Assembly (NCBI RefSeq): GCF_018860805.1
Contig: NZ_JAHKQR010000001.1
Span: forward strand, 469,158 to 533,157
Direction: 5' to 3'
Length of the DNA: 64,000 nt
From: Aestuariibacter sp. A3R04
GTDB taxonomy: Bacteria; Pseudomonadota; Gammaproteobacteria; Enterobacterales; Alteromonadaceae
Under the pieces are notes generated by a model that did not search any database, was not told the origin of the DNA, and saw only the letters and a list, made by a program, of their open reading frames with translations. Within the stretch, counting starts at the first letter, position 1. Each line of letters begins with the position of its first letter. The translations under genes and the position numbers were made by a program. Below, piece after piece: positions 9,711 through 18,573 of the stretch.

Positions 9711-9725
9711 TGAGAATGGTTATCA
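9711..9725. promoter_or_regulatory. Fur box
   Basis: TGAGAATGGTTATCA matches the Fur 7-1-7 consensus TGATAATNATTATCA at 12 of the 14 defined positions. It lies about 45 nt upstream of the ATG of the siderophore-interacting protein gene, in a good place to repress it when iron is plentiful. Confidence 0.7.
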
Positions 9726-9785
9726 ATAAAATTTAAGTAAATAGGACATTGGGCCCGCATTGAACCGTGAAAAGCGAATAAAAAA

Positions 9786-9808
9786 AACCGGAACACAGGG
9801 TTCCGGTT
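9786..9808 (-). terminator. Intrinsic terminator, minus strand
   Basis: A perfect 9-bp stem, AACCGGAAC/GTTCCGGTT, with a 5-nt loop. Read on the minus strand it is followed by a run of seven or more T residues, the classic rho-independent form. No annotated gene ends close by; the nearest minus-strand gene upstream is the BON protein, which already has a terminator at 9980-9999. Confidence 0.75.
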
Positions 9809-9979
9809 AAAAGACATTTAGGAATACACATAGAAACAGAGACAAAGACATCACTCAATGACTCAGTATTTGCAATTTTAGTGGGGTTTACTTCGTTGTT
9901 CGACATGACGCTTTATATCAGGGTTTTCTAATCTATACCTTTGTGAAAAGGCAATACACATCAAGAGGTGGAAAAAAAG

Positions 9980-9999
9980 CTCCCGCCATAAGACGGGAG
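9980..9999 (-). terminator. Intrinsic terminator, minus strand (BON gene)
   Basis: CTCCCG/CGGGAG stem with an 8-nt loop; on the minus strand the stem is followed by C and seven T residues. It lies about 155 nt after the BON protein stop and is the likely end of that transcript. Confidence 0.6.
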
Positions 10000-10153
10000 A
10001 AAATCAGAGGTATAAAATAGGCCTATGAGGCCCGGAGGGGAGATTAACTGCCTAAACCGACAGTTCACATCAACGTCACAGACGTCATCAGTGTTCGTAT
10101 TTGATCAGTAGGGCGTTCTCCACAGGTCACCCGGTAGACCAAAATTTGTACTG

Positions 10154-10492
10154 TCAGAATTTAAGTGTAGACCGCACTGACAATAATGGAAATTTGTCCT
10201 GACGTTTTTTTCTGACAGACAGTTGATTGTCGATGGATCGCACGCCATCTAAGCGAGCGATAACATCCTGAGCGAGCAAGCGATCGGCGTACGAATCTAC
10301 TTCTCCAACTAAATGTACATGACCATTCGAAACATGTGCGTGAATATCACGAGTATTTAATTTTCCATTAAACAACAGGGCAGCTTCGGCTTTCTGGTCG
10401 ATAAGAGCATCAGTATCGGACGTTTCAGCGAACACCGGTTGTGACAAAAATGCCAAGCACAGTGTGGCGATAAACACATTAACTGCTTTCAT
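10154..10492 (-). CDS. BON-domain periplasmic protein
   Basis: A small exported protein with a signal peptide (MKAVNVFIATLCLAFLSQPVFA, cleaved after VFA) and one BON domain, recognisable from NGHVHLVGEVDS and LLAQDVIARLDGVRSIDNQL. BON domains are thought to bind phospholipid membranes, as in E. coli OsmY. The start at 10492 follows a strong AGGAGG, so the longer frame to 10564 is rejected. It is probably a stress-related envelope protein. Confidence 0.85.
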   Translation of the reverse strand: MKAVNVFIATLCLAFLSQPVFAETSDTDALIDQKAEAALLFNGKLNTRDIHAHVSNGHVHLVGEVDSYADRLLAQDVIARLDGVRSIDNQLSVRKKRQDKFPLLSVRSTLKF

Positions 10493-10933
10493 ACTATGCC
10501 TCCTGATAACTCTGTTTCGTATATTGACATATGCGATATGTGTACCAGTTTTCTTATATCCCATTTAATTTTTTTAATATTTTGATTTTCCGTGTTTTTT
10601 TGGATTTCTTTGATCTAACGTTCGCCCCTGGATGATATCAGTGGGAAAAATTTACTTATCATCTGTCTATTTTTTCATACACTGGGAGGATTTTGCTGGC
10701 TTGTTCTGCAAGATCTGCGACCCAGCGATGTGTTCAAAGATTAATTTCTTTACCGGTTTCTGCCACCGTTGAAAATGGCGCGAATGATACGAGCATCTGC
10801 TAAGCCTTTTTCGCCGAAAACCAACGATGAACCCGTGCCTTTTCTTCCAATGTGAAAATCCAGCACAAATACCTTTATTATCGCGAATAAGCGTCTATTG
10901 CGATTTATACCCGGACGAATAACGTCCTTAGGC
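10493..10933. other. Intergenic region with an unassigned minus-strand open frame
   Basis: No gene can be assigned with confidence in this stretch. On the minus strand an open frame runs from about 10938 to a stop at 10750-10752, ending in LVFGEKGLADARII and then NGGRNR, without ATG and without a ribosome site; it could be the 3' remnant of a lost gene. The rest is AT-rich and holds the BON gene promoter region. Confidence 0.35.
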
Positions 10934-10974
10934 TTGATATATTAGAAATTCGTTATATAATGGAAATCTAATAT
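10934..10974 (+). promoter_or_regulatory. Promoter with overlapping inverted repeat (operator) for the MMPL operon
   Basis: A near-consensus sigma-70 promoter, TTGATA (10934-10939), 16-nt spacer, TATAAT (10956-10961), lies 38 nt upstream of the MMPL pump ATG. A perfect 8-bp inverted repeat, ATATTAGA (10939-10946) and TCTAATAT (10967-10974), brackets the -10 element. This is a typical layout for a repressor site (for example TetR-type), but the regulator is not encoded next to it. Confidence 0.65.
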
Positions 10975-10998
10975 GTTGGGACGTGGGATACTGTTCAA

Positions 10999-13551
10999 AT
11001 GCATAATATCACTGACTTGTTAGTTTCTTTTAGCACACGCCGCTCGGGTATAGTGTTTATTGCCTTGGTGCTTCTTACCCTGGCCACCGGTGCGTTAATT
11101 CCTCGTCTCACGATAGATACAGACCCTGAAAATATGCTGCCAGACAATCATCCGGCGCGGGTTTTTCACAATCAGACTAAACAGACCTTTGCGATGCACG
11201 ATGCAATCGTAGTTGGCGTCGTGCAGGAGCAAAGCGAAGAGGGGATATATTCACCGGAAACCCTGGCTGAAATTAAGCAATTAACTGATGTAATTCTCTC
11301 TATGGATGGCGTGATACGCGCCGACCTCATGTCGTTGTCTACGGTTGATAATATTACTCAAGCCGGGGCTGGCACATTGCGTTTTGAGTGGATGATGGAT
11401 CGCGCACCGGCCACTCAGGAGGAAGCATCTGCGATAAAGGCGAGTGTCGCTCGATTACCTTTGCTTTTCGATACCCTGGTAGCGCAAACAGGGCGGGCCG
11501 CCGCCATTTATGTGCCTATTGCTGATAAAAATCAAAGTTATCGTATAGCCGAAGATATCCGCGCGAGAATTGAACAAATGGAATCGCAAAACCAGTGGTA
11601 CATCACAGGGTTACCCGTAGCAGAAGATCAGTTCGGGGTAGAAATGTTCGTGCAAATGGGGATCTCCGCGCCCCTGGCAGGCCTGACTATATTTGTGTTG
11701 TTGTACTTGTTTTTCCGCAATTTTGCACTTATCACTGCACCCATGATCGTGGCCATGGTGACGGTTATTGTCACTATGGGGCTGATGATTGGCTTGGGGT
11801 ATACGGTGCATATTATGTCATCAATGATAGCCATTTTTCTCATGCCTATTGCCGTAGTCGACTCGGTTCATATTCTGTCTGAGTTCTCTGACCGCTATAA
11901 ACCAGGTGAACAGGCCCGCAGCGTCATCAGCCGGGTCGTAAAGCATCTGTTTACGCCCATGTTGTTTACTTCTGTAACCTCGTCTGTGGGTTTTTTCTCC
12001 TTGATGTTAACCCCCATCCCACCGGTGCAAATATTTGGTGCTTTTGTGGGCTTTGGTATTCTGTTTGCTTTTCTTGTCACAATCGTTTTTATTCCGGCTT
12101 ATGTGTCGCGGATAAGTGACAATTCCCTTACACGCCTTCAGCAAGCCATGCACAACGGGCATGAGAGCAACAGTCGGGTTGCTGTATTTGCCCGCGGTAT
12201 GGGCAAGTTGGCATTGTCATGGCGCAGAGGATGGCTAGTTGTGTTTAGCGTTCTGTTTGCCGTTTCAGTGTGGGGCATTTCGCATATTCAAATTAATGAC
12301 AACCCGGTGCGTTGGTTTAAGCAGGATCATGAAATACGGGTTGCCGACAGCATTCTCAATGATAATTTTGCCGGTACTTACAATGCTTACCTTGTGTTGC
12401 AATCCAACGCAGCTGTGCCCGGTGTCGCAGATGTTCTGAATTCAGCCCCCACACCTGCATCATTGGGGCAGTGGCGGGAAGCGTTTGAAGCCAGCGCAAT
12501 CGGGCTACAAGGGGAGGAAGCGTTAGAAAGTCTGATCATTGCCGTCGATGACGCCGCATTTGCGACGCAAAACAATGACGAGTTGGATTATTTTGACGCC
12601 GTTATCGCGGTCGCTGAGGATGCGGTTTCGAAGAGTAAAACTTTCTTGTCGCCCGCGCAGCTAAATTACATTGCAAATTTACAAGCATATCTAAGCAGTA
12701 CCGGGTTAGTGGGGAAGTCGAACACGTTGGCTGATGTGGTTAAAGTCGTCAATCGTGAGCTGCACAGCGGTGAAGCACGGGATTACGCGCTACCTAATAG
12801 TCCTCAGGCAGTGGCGCAAAGCCTACTGCAATATCAGTCCTCTCATCGGCCCAATGATCTTTGGCATTTTGTTACCCCGGACTATCGGCAAACACTACTG
12901 TGGCTTCAGTTGTCCAGTGGCGACAATCAGGATATGAGTGCCGTCATACGGAAAGTGGCAGAGTATATGGCGCTGCACCCCCTGCCGGCTGATATTACCC
13001 ACCAATGGGCTGGAAAAGCTTATCTCAACGTGGTTTGGCAGGAAAACATGGTGGCAGGTATGTTAGACAGTTTGCTGGGGGCATTTGTGATGGTGTTTAT
13101 CATGATGGTGCTGCTGTTTCGCTCCTTTGTTTTTGGCCTTCTGGCTATGCTACCGCTAAGTATTACCATCGCGTTTATTTACGGGCTTATAGGCATGGTT
13201 GGCAAAGATTACGACATGCCCATTGCTGTTCTTTCTGCCCTGACCCTGGGCCTATCGGTGGATTTCGCTATCCATTTTCTCGAGCGGGCGAAAGCCATCT
13301 ATAAGGAAACCGGCGATGTGGATGAAACCCTCAGTAGTATGTTTGGGGAGCCAGCAAGTGCGATTACCCGCAACGCGTTAGTGATTGCACTTGGTTTCAC
13401 GCCCTTACTGTTTGCCCCGCTGGTGCCTTACATTACTGTTGGTGTCTTCCTTGCCAGCATTATGGCGGTGTCTGCGCTGGTAACGTTGTTGGTATTGCCC
13501 GCTGCACTGAGTTTGCTGCGCCGTTGGGTTTTTCCTTCGGCCTCACATTAA
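10999..13551 (+). CDS. MMPL/RND-family transporter
   Basis: A large inner-membrane exporter of the RND superfamily, MMPL type, which in known members moves lipids or hydrophobic compounds using the proton gradient. It shows the duplicated arrangement: one helix, a soluble loop (about 35-215), five or six helices (about 215-370), a second helix near 415, a second loop, and a final membrane bundle (about 690-840). The conserved intramembrane blocks are PIAVVDSVHILSEF and its repeat ALTLGLSVDFAIHFLERAK. It heads an operon with a LolA-like carrier and an outer-membrane barrel, suggesting an envelope-spanning lipid route. Confidence 0.88.
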   Translation: MHNITDLLVSFSTRRSGIVFIALVLLTLATGALIPRLTIDTDPENMLPDNHPARVFHNQTKQTFAMHDAIVVGVVQEQSEEGIYSPETLAEIKQLTDVILSMDGVIRADLMSLSTVDNITQAGAGTLRFEWMMDRAPATQEEASAIKASVARLPLLFDTLVAQTGRAAAIYVPIADKNQSYRIAEDIRARIEQMESQNQWYITGLPVAEDQFGVEMFVQMGISAPLAGLTIFVLLYLFFRNFALITAPMIVAMVTVIVTMGLMIGLGYTVHIMSSMIAIFLMPIAVVDSVHILSEFSDRYKPGEQARSVISRVVKHLFTPMLFTSVTSSVGFFSLMLTPIPPVQIFGAFVGFGILFAFLVTIVFIPAYVSRISDNSLTRLQQAMHNGHESNSRVAVFARGMGKLALSWRRGWLVVFSVLFAVSVWGISHIQINDNPVRWFKQDHEIRVADSILNDNFAGTYNAYLVLQSNAAVPGVADVLNSAPTPASLGQWREAFEASAIGLQGEEALESLIIAVDDAAFATQNNDELDYFDAVIAVAEDAVSKSKTFLSPAQLNYIANLQAYLSSTGLVGKSNTLADVVKVVNRELHSGEARDYALPNSPQAVAQSLLQYQSSHRPNDLWHFVTPDYRQTLLWLQLSSGDNQDMSAVIRKVAEYMALHPLPADITHQWAGKAYLNVVWQENMVAGMLDSLLGAFVMVFIMMVLLFRSFVFGLLAMLPLSITIAFIYGLIGMVGKDYDMPIAVLSALTLGLSVDFAIHFLERAKAIYKETGDVDETLSSMFGEPASAITRNALVIALGFTPLLFAPLVPYITVGVFLASIMAVSALVTLLVLPAALSLLRRWVFPSASH

Positions 13552-13571
13552 ATCAACCTAAGGAGACCACA

Positions 13572-14369
13572 ATGAAAATGATCACGCATTTACTCATTCC
13601 CGCTCTTGTGCTGGCTCTAAGTACTCAACTGTCTGTGGCTCAAGATGTAGATGTAGATGCCATCATCCAGGCGTCGGAAAAGGCGGCTTACTACGCGGGA
13701 AACGACGGCAGGTCTGATGCCAGAATGATGATTGTCGATGCTCAAGGGCGCAAACAAATGCGTCAGTTTACTCTGCTTAGAAAAGATGTAGCGGACAATG
13801 GCGATCAAAAAATGTTGGTGTTCTTCAGTCGCCCCGCAGATGTACGAGACACGGTTTTCAGGGTGGAAAAACACACGACTCTGGGCGAGGATGATGACCG
13901 CTGGCTTTATTTACCCGCGCTGGATTTAGTCAAACGCATCTCTGCTGGAGATAAACGCACCTCTTTTGTGGGTTCGCACTTCTTCTATGAAGATGTATCC
14001 GGCCGCGCAGTGAATGAGGATTTGTTTACACTAATGTCAGTTACTGACAAGGAATACGTACTCAAAGCCACGCCGAAACAAAAGGATTCCGTAGAGTTCA
14101 CCCATTACACAGTGACAATAGATAAAACACATTTTTTGCCCGTGCTGATAAATTTTTTCAACGGAGATGAAAATTACCGCAGGGTGGAAGCCGTGTCAGT
14201 GGAAACGGTGGAGGGGTATCCCACTGTGACTCGCTCTAAAGTATCAGATTTGCGCGGGGGGGGTTATACCCTTATGGAATTCAGAAACATGGACTACGAT
14301 CTGGGTTTAAGTGATGAGATTTTCTCCGAACGCAGTTTGCGTACACCGCCTGTTGAGTGGCTAAAGTAA
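13572..14369 (+). CDS. Outer membrane lipoprotein-sorting protein (LolA-like)
   Basis: A periplasmic protein of the outer-membrane lipoprotein-sorting family, which has a LolA/VioE-like open barrel able to carry lipid. A signal peptide ends near SVAQ-DVD. Family features include the DDRWLYLPALDLVKRIS segment (quoted in part: WLYLPAL) and the SHFFYEDVSGR block. ATG at 13572 follows AGGAGA, so the upstream in-frame start is rejected. It lies 20 nt after the pump gene and 1 nt before the next gene, so the three are one operon. It probably hands cargo from the pump to the outer membrane. Confidence 0.85.
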   Translation: MKMITHLLIPALVLALSTQLSVAQDVDVDAIIQASEKAAYYAGNDGRSDARMMIVDAQGRKQMRQFTLLRKDVADNGDQKMLVFFSRPADVRDTVFRVEKHTTLGEDDDRWLYLPALDLVKRISAGDKRTSFVGSHFFYEDVSGRAVNEDLFTLMSVTDKEYVLKATPKQKDSVEFTHYTVTIDKTHFLPVLINFFNGDENYRRVEAVSVETVEGYPTVTRSKVSDLRGGGYTLMEFRNMDYDLGLSDEIFSERSLRTPPVEWLK

Positions 14370-14370
14370 G

Positions 14371-15702
14371 ATGAAAACCAGATTAATACCAGTGATCGCT
14401 GCGGTCGCACTTGTACTGTGTGCATTTGGACACGCACAACAAGTGTCGGCCCAGGATATGCCCGTCGATGATGTTTGGGCAGACATGGCTGAATGGGGAG
14501 AAGAAGATCAAGGCCCGTTCCACTGGGCGGGCTTTTTGGATATTGCGACCGGGCGCAGGTTACAAACCGATGATGCAATAAATCGTAAAACGACACTGGA
14601 AGATTTGCGTCTGCAAATTCAGGCTGATTACGCTTTTGATAACGCTAGGGTAGGTATGCGTACCGATGTTTATTACGACGGGGTAAAAAACAACCTGAAC
14701 AGTCAGATTAGAGAGTTGTACTGGCAGGGTAATCTGGGTTTCTTAGGAGCAAACGGCGGCCAGTTCGATCTGAAAATTGGACAGCAAATTCTAACTTGGG
14801 GAACGGGCGACTACGTATTTCTCAATGATCTGTTCCCCAAGGATTACCAATCGTTCTTCGCGGGCCGGGACGATGACTACCTCAAAGCCCCTTCACTAGC
14901 GATAAAGCTAAGCGGATATTTTGATTTGTTCAACGTGGATGTGGTGGTAACACCGCAATTTGAGCCAGACAATGGCATCAATGGTGAGTATTTCTCTTAT
15001 TTTTCACCTCTTGAACGTAAGAACATCGCAGACGAGTTTCACGTTCTTGATACGAATACACCTGCAAGTGCGGAATACGCCGTAAGGCTGTACCGAGCAT
15101 TACTGGGAACGGAACTGGCGTTATACGGTTACAAAGGGTTTACCAAGTTGCCAGAAGCGTCAGATAGTCAGGGCGAGGCGCGATACAGCAACCTTACTGT
15201 GACCGGGTTTAGCGCTGTTCGCCCACTGGGTAGAGGTTTGGCTAAACTGGAGTATGCCTATTATCACGGCGGCGATGATAAGGGTAATAATCCGTTGTCA
15301 CCCAATCATCAGACTCGTTTGCTGGCGGGCTATGAGCAGGAGTTGGTGGCAAATCTCACTGGCGGTGTTCAGTGGTATACCGAATTTAATCACGATACCG
15401 CTTCGCGAATAAACGCCAGTTTGTGGCCTGTGTTTGAAGTTGAAAATCGCCGCCATGTGTTGACCACACAATTGCGCTATTTAGCCATGCGGCAAACGTT
15501 GTCTCTGCAGTTGTTTAATTTTTATTCCCCTACGGACAAAGATGGCTACGTGCGAATTCGCGCTACCTATTCACCGGTAGACAACTGGCAACTGAGTGGC
15601 AGTGTCAACGGCTTCTATGGAGAACGCGATCACACGTTTTACGGCCAGTTTAATAATGGGACCAACATGGCCCTTTCATTTCGCTATTTTTTTGAGGAGT
15701 AA
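14371..15702 (+). CDS. Putative outer membrane beta-barrel protein of the MMPL operon
   Basis: A 443-residue exported protein with a signal peptide (cleavage near VSAQ-DMP), an acidic N-terminal stretch, then alternating polar/aromatic strands such as GRLQTDD, LRLQIQADYAF and GQQILTWGTGDYVF, ending in a terminal phenylalanine-containing strand (ALSFRYFFEE). This pattern is that of a DUF1302-like or related beta-barrel. It starts one base after the LolA-like stop. In context it is the likely outer-membrane partner of the pump and carrier. Confidence 0.72.
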   Translation: MKTRLIPVIAAVALVLCAFGHAQQVSAQDMPVDDVWADMAEWGEEDQGPFHWAGFLDIATGRRLQTDDAINRKTTLEDLRLQIQADYAFDNARVGMRTDVYYDGVKNNLNSQIRELYWQGNLGFLGANGGQFDLKIGQQILTWGTGDYVFLNDLFPKDYQSFFAGRDDDYLKAPSLAIKLSGYFDLFNVDVVVTPQFEPDNGINGEYFSYFSPLERKNIADEFHVLDTNTPASAEYAVRLYRALLGTELALYGYKGFTKLPEASDSQGEARYSNLTVTGFSAVRPLGRGLAKLEYAYYHGGDDKGNNPLSPNHQTRLLAGYEQELVANLTGGVQWYTEFNHDTASRINASLWPVFEVENRRHVLTTQLRYLAMRQTLSLQLFNFYSPTDKDGYVRIRATYSPVDNWQLSGSVNGFYGERDHTFYGQFNNGTNMALSFRYFFEE

Positions 15703-15705
15703 TGT

Positions 15706-15924
15706 ATGTCTGTTGAACGCGCGTTGACAGCCTTTGCTGGTTTTATGGTTCTGCTTAGCGTTTTTCTCACGATTTATGTTAACGAGTATTTTATTTTGTT
15801 CACGGCATTTATTGGCGCCAATCTCTTTCAGCAGAGTTTTACCGGGTTCTGTCCTGCCACTTTGGTAATGAGAAAACTATTTGGTCTTAAAACCGAAAAA
15901 GAACTGGCCCGGCAAAAGCACTAG
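15706..15924 (+). CDS. DUF2892 small membrane protein (YgaP C-terminal-like)
   Basis: A 72-residue inner-membrane protein with two hydrophobic helices and the DUF2892 signature GANLFQQSFTGFCPA, known from the membrane part of YgaP rhodanese proteins, here without a rhodanese domain. It starts 3 nt after the barrel gene and probably belongs to the same operon. Confidence 0.8.
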   Translation: MSVERALTAFAGFMVLLSVFLTIYVNEYFILFTAFIGANLFQQSFTGFCPATLVMRKLFGLKTEKELARQKH

Positions 15925-15982
15925 CATCAACAGGGAAGTTGTCGACCCGTCAGGCTGATGTGGTAACATACCGCGGTTCAAG

Positions 15983-17116
15983 ATGGATAGAGCAGTGGTA
16001 TTGAATAAACGCATTATTTTTCACATTGGCCCGCCAAAAACCGGCAGTTCAGCAATACAGCATTTTCTTCACTTACATCGGGAATCACTGGCTGAACACG
16101 GCGTGGTTTATCCGCGCCACAACGTGGATGAAAATGGCATCAGTTCAGGTAATGCGCGAACTATTTGCGAAGAAGACCGTGAAGGGCGGCTTGTACTCTG
16201 TGCCGACAAGCTTCAACACGTACTGGCAAATTTTGCCGCTGCCACCGACAAACACATCCTGTTGTTCAGCTCGGAGTCTTTTTTTCGTATCGCTGACGAT
16301 ATTCCCAAATATGTGCCAGATGTGGAAATACTGTGCTTTGTTCGAAATCCTATTGAATTTCAGCTGTCTATTTATAATCAGTCGGTGAAACGTCACGGCA
16401 ACACAGACCAATTTAAACTGAGCTCAACACTAAACCTGATGCAATGGAAGCGGTTGTTGGCGATAAAGCAGCAGGTGGGCGCAGAAAAGTTCCACGGGTT
16501 TGCCTATAAACTTCCCGGTGACAGCACAAGTATCATTGACGATGTGCTCAGTGTTCTGGCGTTGACAGGCAAGCTTTTGCCCAACAATCAGGCGGTGAAT
16601 AAATCTTATGCGTTTGCCGCTCTTGAGTTAAAGCGTTGGCTGAATGGTTTTCCCATTGACAATGTGCAATCGGAACTGGATGCATATTTGCAATCAGTCA
16701 GTGATGATGAAGCGGGGTATCGCCTGATAGACGACAGAACACTTGAAACGTACAAAGCTGAATTGCAAAAACGCCAAACTAAGTTCGATGCTTTGCTGGA
16801 TGCCGATGAATGGCAACGGGTGTTTGATACCCTCGGACATATAGAAGCGCTGCCCGAAAGAAAACAGCAAGAGAACTGCGAGGTGTTCTGCGACATGGTA
16901 AACAGGCTCAAAAAAGAGAAACCTCTGTTGTACCTTGCTTTGGCTGCTATTGTCACGAAAACGGCGTCTGCTGATGTACCCAGAGCCTCTAAAGCTCTGT
17001 TTACTGCCAGCCCGGCTTTAAAAATAGTCGGGTATGTACAATTGGCTGTGGCATCGGTAGTCAGTAAAGTGCGTCAATTTCAAATCAAAGCTCCATCGAA
17101 GCATTCGGACCTGTGA
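15983..17116 (+). CDS. Sulfotransferase-like protein
   Basis: The N-terminus contains a P-loop-like 5'-phosphosulfate-binding motif, IGPPKTGSSAIQ (residues 15-26), as in sulfotransferases that use PAPS. A second block, EILCFVRNPIEFQLSIYNQ (key residues VRNP), resembles the 3'-phosphate-binding region. The C-terminal third is basic and helical and not diagnostic. Acceptor unknown; related genes often decorate cell-surface glycans. It faces the JmjC oxygenase gene tail to tail. Confidence 0.7.
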   Translation: MDRAVVLNKRIIFHIGPPKTGSSAIQHFLHLHRESLAEHGVVYPRHNVDENGISSGNARTICEEDREGRLVLCADKLQHVLANFAAATDKHILLFSSESFFRIADDIPKYVPDVEILCFVRNPIEFQLSIYNQSVKRHGNTDQFKLSSTLNLMQWKRLLAIKQQVGAEKFHGFAYKLPGDSTSIIDDVLSVLALTGKLLPNNQAVNKSYAFAALELKRWLNGFPIDNVQSELDAYLQSVSDDEAGYRLIDDRTLETYKAELQKRQTKFDALLDADEWQRVFDTLGHIEALPERKQQENCEVFCDMVNRLKKEKPLLYLALAAIVTKTASADVPRASKALFTASPALKIVGYVQLAVASVVSKVRQFQIKAPSKHSDL

Positions 17117-17139
17117 CACTCAGACTGCGCAGATAAGCC

Positions 17140-18318
17140 TTATTCAACCTGTAAAAAACCGCTGTTGACGAGGCGTTGCACCAGGGCAACCCTAACCTGG
17201 TTGTCAATGGCTCCTGGAACGTCGGCAATGCAAAACGCTCGGGTGTTTCGAATGAAATCCAGGCTCTCTTTGGCGCCGAGGTGCACCAGTATTTGTTCGC
17301 CGGGTTGGGTGAAATCGACAATGTTTTCCGTGCTAATACATTCAGACATGGCCATTGGGTTGTGTTTTACCTTACTGTGTAAACTAACGACAGGGACAGG
17401 CTGGGACACAGACAGTTTAGGGAGATCGAGTATCATTTTAGCCCGGCGTCGCTGTAGCGCCATATCGATAAATGCCTTGTCCTGGCAGGCAGTTAACAAA
17501 GTCTGAAGCTGTTCGCATACCTCCTCTGCTGTTGAATCAGCGGTTTCGGTTCCGGCCAGGTTATCTGCACGAGGGCCAAAATCTTTGCGCAGGGGAAGCT
17601 GTAAATCAGATAAATGGTCCAGTGCGGCGTTGAGCACGTCTCTGGTTGTGAGGGGGACAAACCCTATGGAGAGATGGATCGATTCTGATGTGGACTCCAC
17701 AGTATGTGCTGTGCCACGAGGCAGATAAATAAAATCTCCGGGTTTTACGTCGACGGTTTTGTACTTAGGCATAGCGGGTGGTAGTTCACCTGCTTTTTTC
17801 CAGCGATTGGGAAAGGTTGTAGGCGTATCTGAAATAAACCAGCGCTTGGTGCCTTCAAGTTGAATAACAATTACGTCTACTTCATCGTGATGCACGGGTG
17901 CAGACGCCCCCGGAGCACTCCAAAAGGCAACCACGTTCACCGGGGTTTGCAGTACTTTTTCCAGCGCACGTGTGAACAGGCTAAGCGGCTCACTCAGCGC
18001 TATTACGTCAGGGATCCTCACCGTATACCCCAAGGCAAAATATTCTTTAATTAGTGCGTAAAAGGCATCGGCGTCTGATACCGCTCTTGCTTTGGGCGGT
18101 GGTACTTTCGGCGCATTTGCGTGGCAGGTTAAGGTGGGGGCATAGCGGTCGAAATCTTTGAGCAGCTGTTGTTTGACCGAATGACCACCGAGGACGTTCC
18201 GATGCGAGTTTGGGGCGTTCACAAGCGCAGGCCGACGGCCAACAAAATCGTCGAAGAATACGTCGTAAGACAGTGGAGAAAGCACCTGTTGGATGATGTC
18301 CTTAGCATCGGAAAGCAT
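17140..18318 (-). CDS. JmjC/cupin-4 type Fe(II)/2OG oxygenase
   Basis: A cupin-like JmjC-domain oxygenase, related to the ribosomal-protein hydroxylases (YcfD/RoxA group). The iron ligands are visible: HxD as H143-H144-D145 in PVHHDEVD and a distal histidine H205 in RGTAHTV, between which lie the cupin strands QLEGTKRWFI and KPGDFIYLPRG. The C-terminal part may be the winged-helix region typical of the family. The start at 18318 follows GAGGGAA. Substrate unknown. Confidence 0.82.
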   Translation of the reverse strand: MLSDAKDIIQQVLSPLSYDVFFDDFVGRRPALVNAPNSHRNVLGGHSVKQQLLKDFDRYAPTLTCHANAPKVPPPKARAVSDADAFYALIKEYFALGYTVRIPDVIALSEPLSLFTRALEKVLQTPVNVVAFWSAPGASAPVHHDEVDVIVIQLEGTKRWFISDTPTTFPNRWKKAGELPPAMPKYKTVDVKPGDFIYLPRGTAHTVESTSESIHLSIGFVPLTTRDVLNAALDHLSDLQLPLRKDFGPRADNLAGTETADSTAEEVCEQLQTLLTACQDKAFIDMALQRRRAKMILDLPKLSVSQPVPVVSLHSKVKHNPMAMSECISTENIVDFTQPGEQILVHLGAKESLDFIRNTRAFCIADVPGAIDNQVRVALVQRLVNSGFLQVE

Positions 18319-18408
18319 AAAAATTCCCTCAATATTCACATGACAACATAATACCATGATGAAAGCAGTGAAGTGGCCTTGTTTCTTTTTTCTGACAAGT
18401 TCGAAATG

Positions 18409-18422
18409 TTGTGCCAGATCAA
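18409..18422. promoter_or_regulatory. FNR-like site upstream of cydA
   Basis: TTGTGCCAGATCAA matches the FNR consensus TTGAT-N4-ATCAA at 8 of 10 positions. It lies about 150 nt upstream of cydA, consistent with oxygen-dependent control known for cyd operons elsewhere. Evidence is limited to this motif. Confidence 0.35.
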
Positions 18423-18573
18423 ATTACACAATACTTCACGGGTGTAGTCTATCGCTATATTTTGGGATCCAGACTCAGTCGTTATTCAACGGACCTGCAA
18501 CGCTGGTAGAACCCTAATCACCGCGGCACAGCGGATACGATTTTGTTTTAACAATGATTTGGAGATAACCGCT

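Larger units (their letters stand above)
9726..10153. other. Intergenic region with two minus-strand terminators
   Basis: Apart from the two hairpins listed separately (9786-9808 and 9980-9999), this 428-nt stretch has no gene I can support. Their orientation implies at least one minus-strand transcript ends here. The downstream hairpin lies about 350 nt beyond the BON gene, which leaves room for a small RNA at about 9810-9970. Confidence 0.4.

Noticed and set aside
9733..9906. A 57-codon minus-strand frame beginning MSNNEVNPTK with several cysteines, resembling a small peptide gene
   Set aside because: It reads straight through the strong terminator hairpin at 9786-9808 and has only a weak ribosome site, so it is more likely chance.
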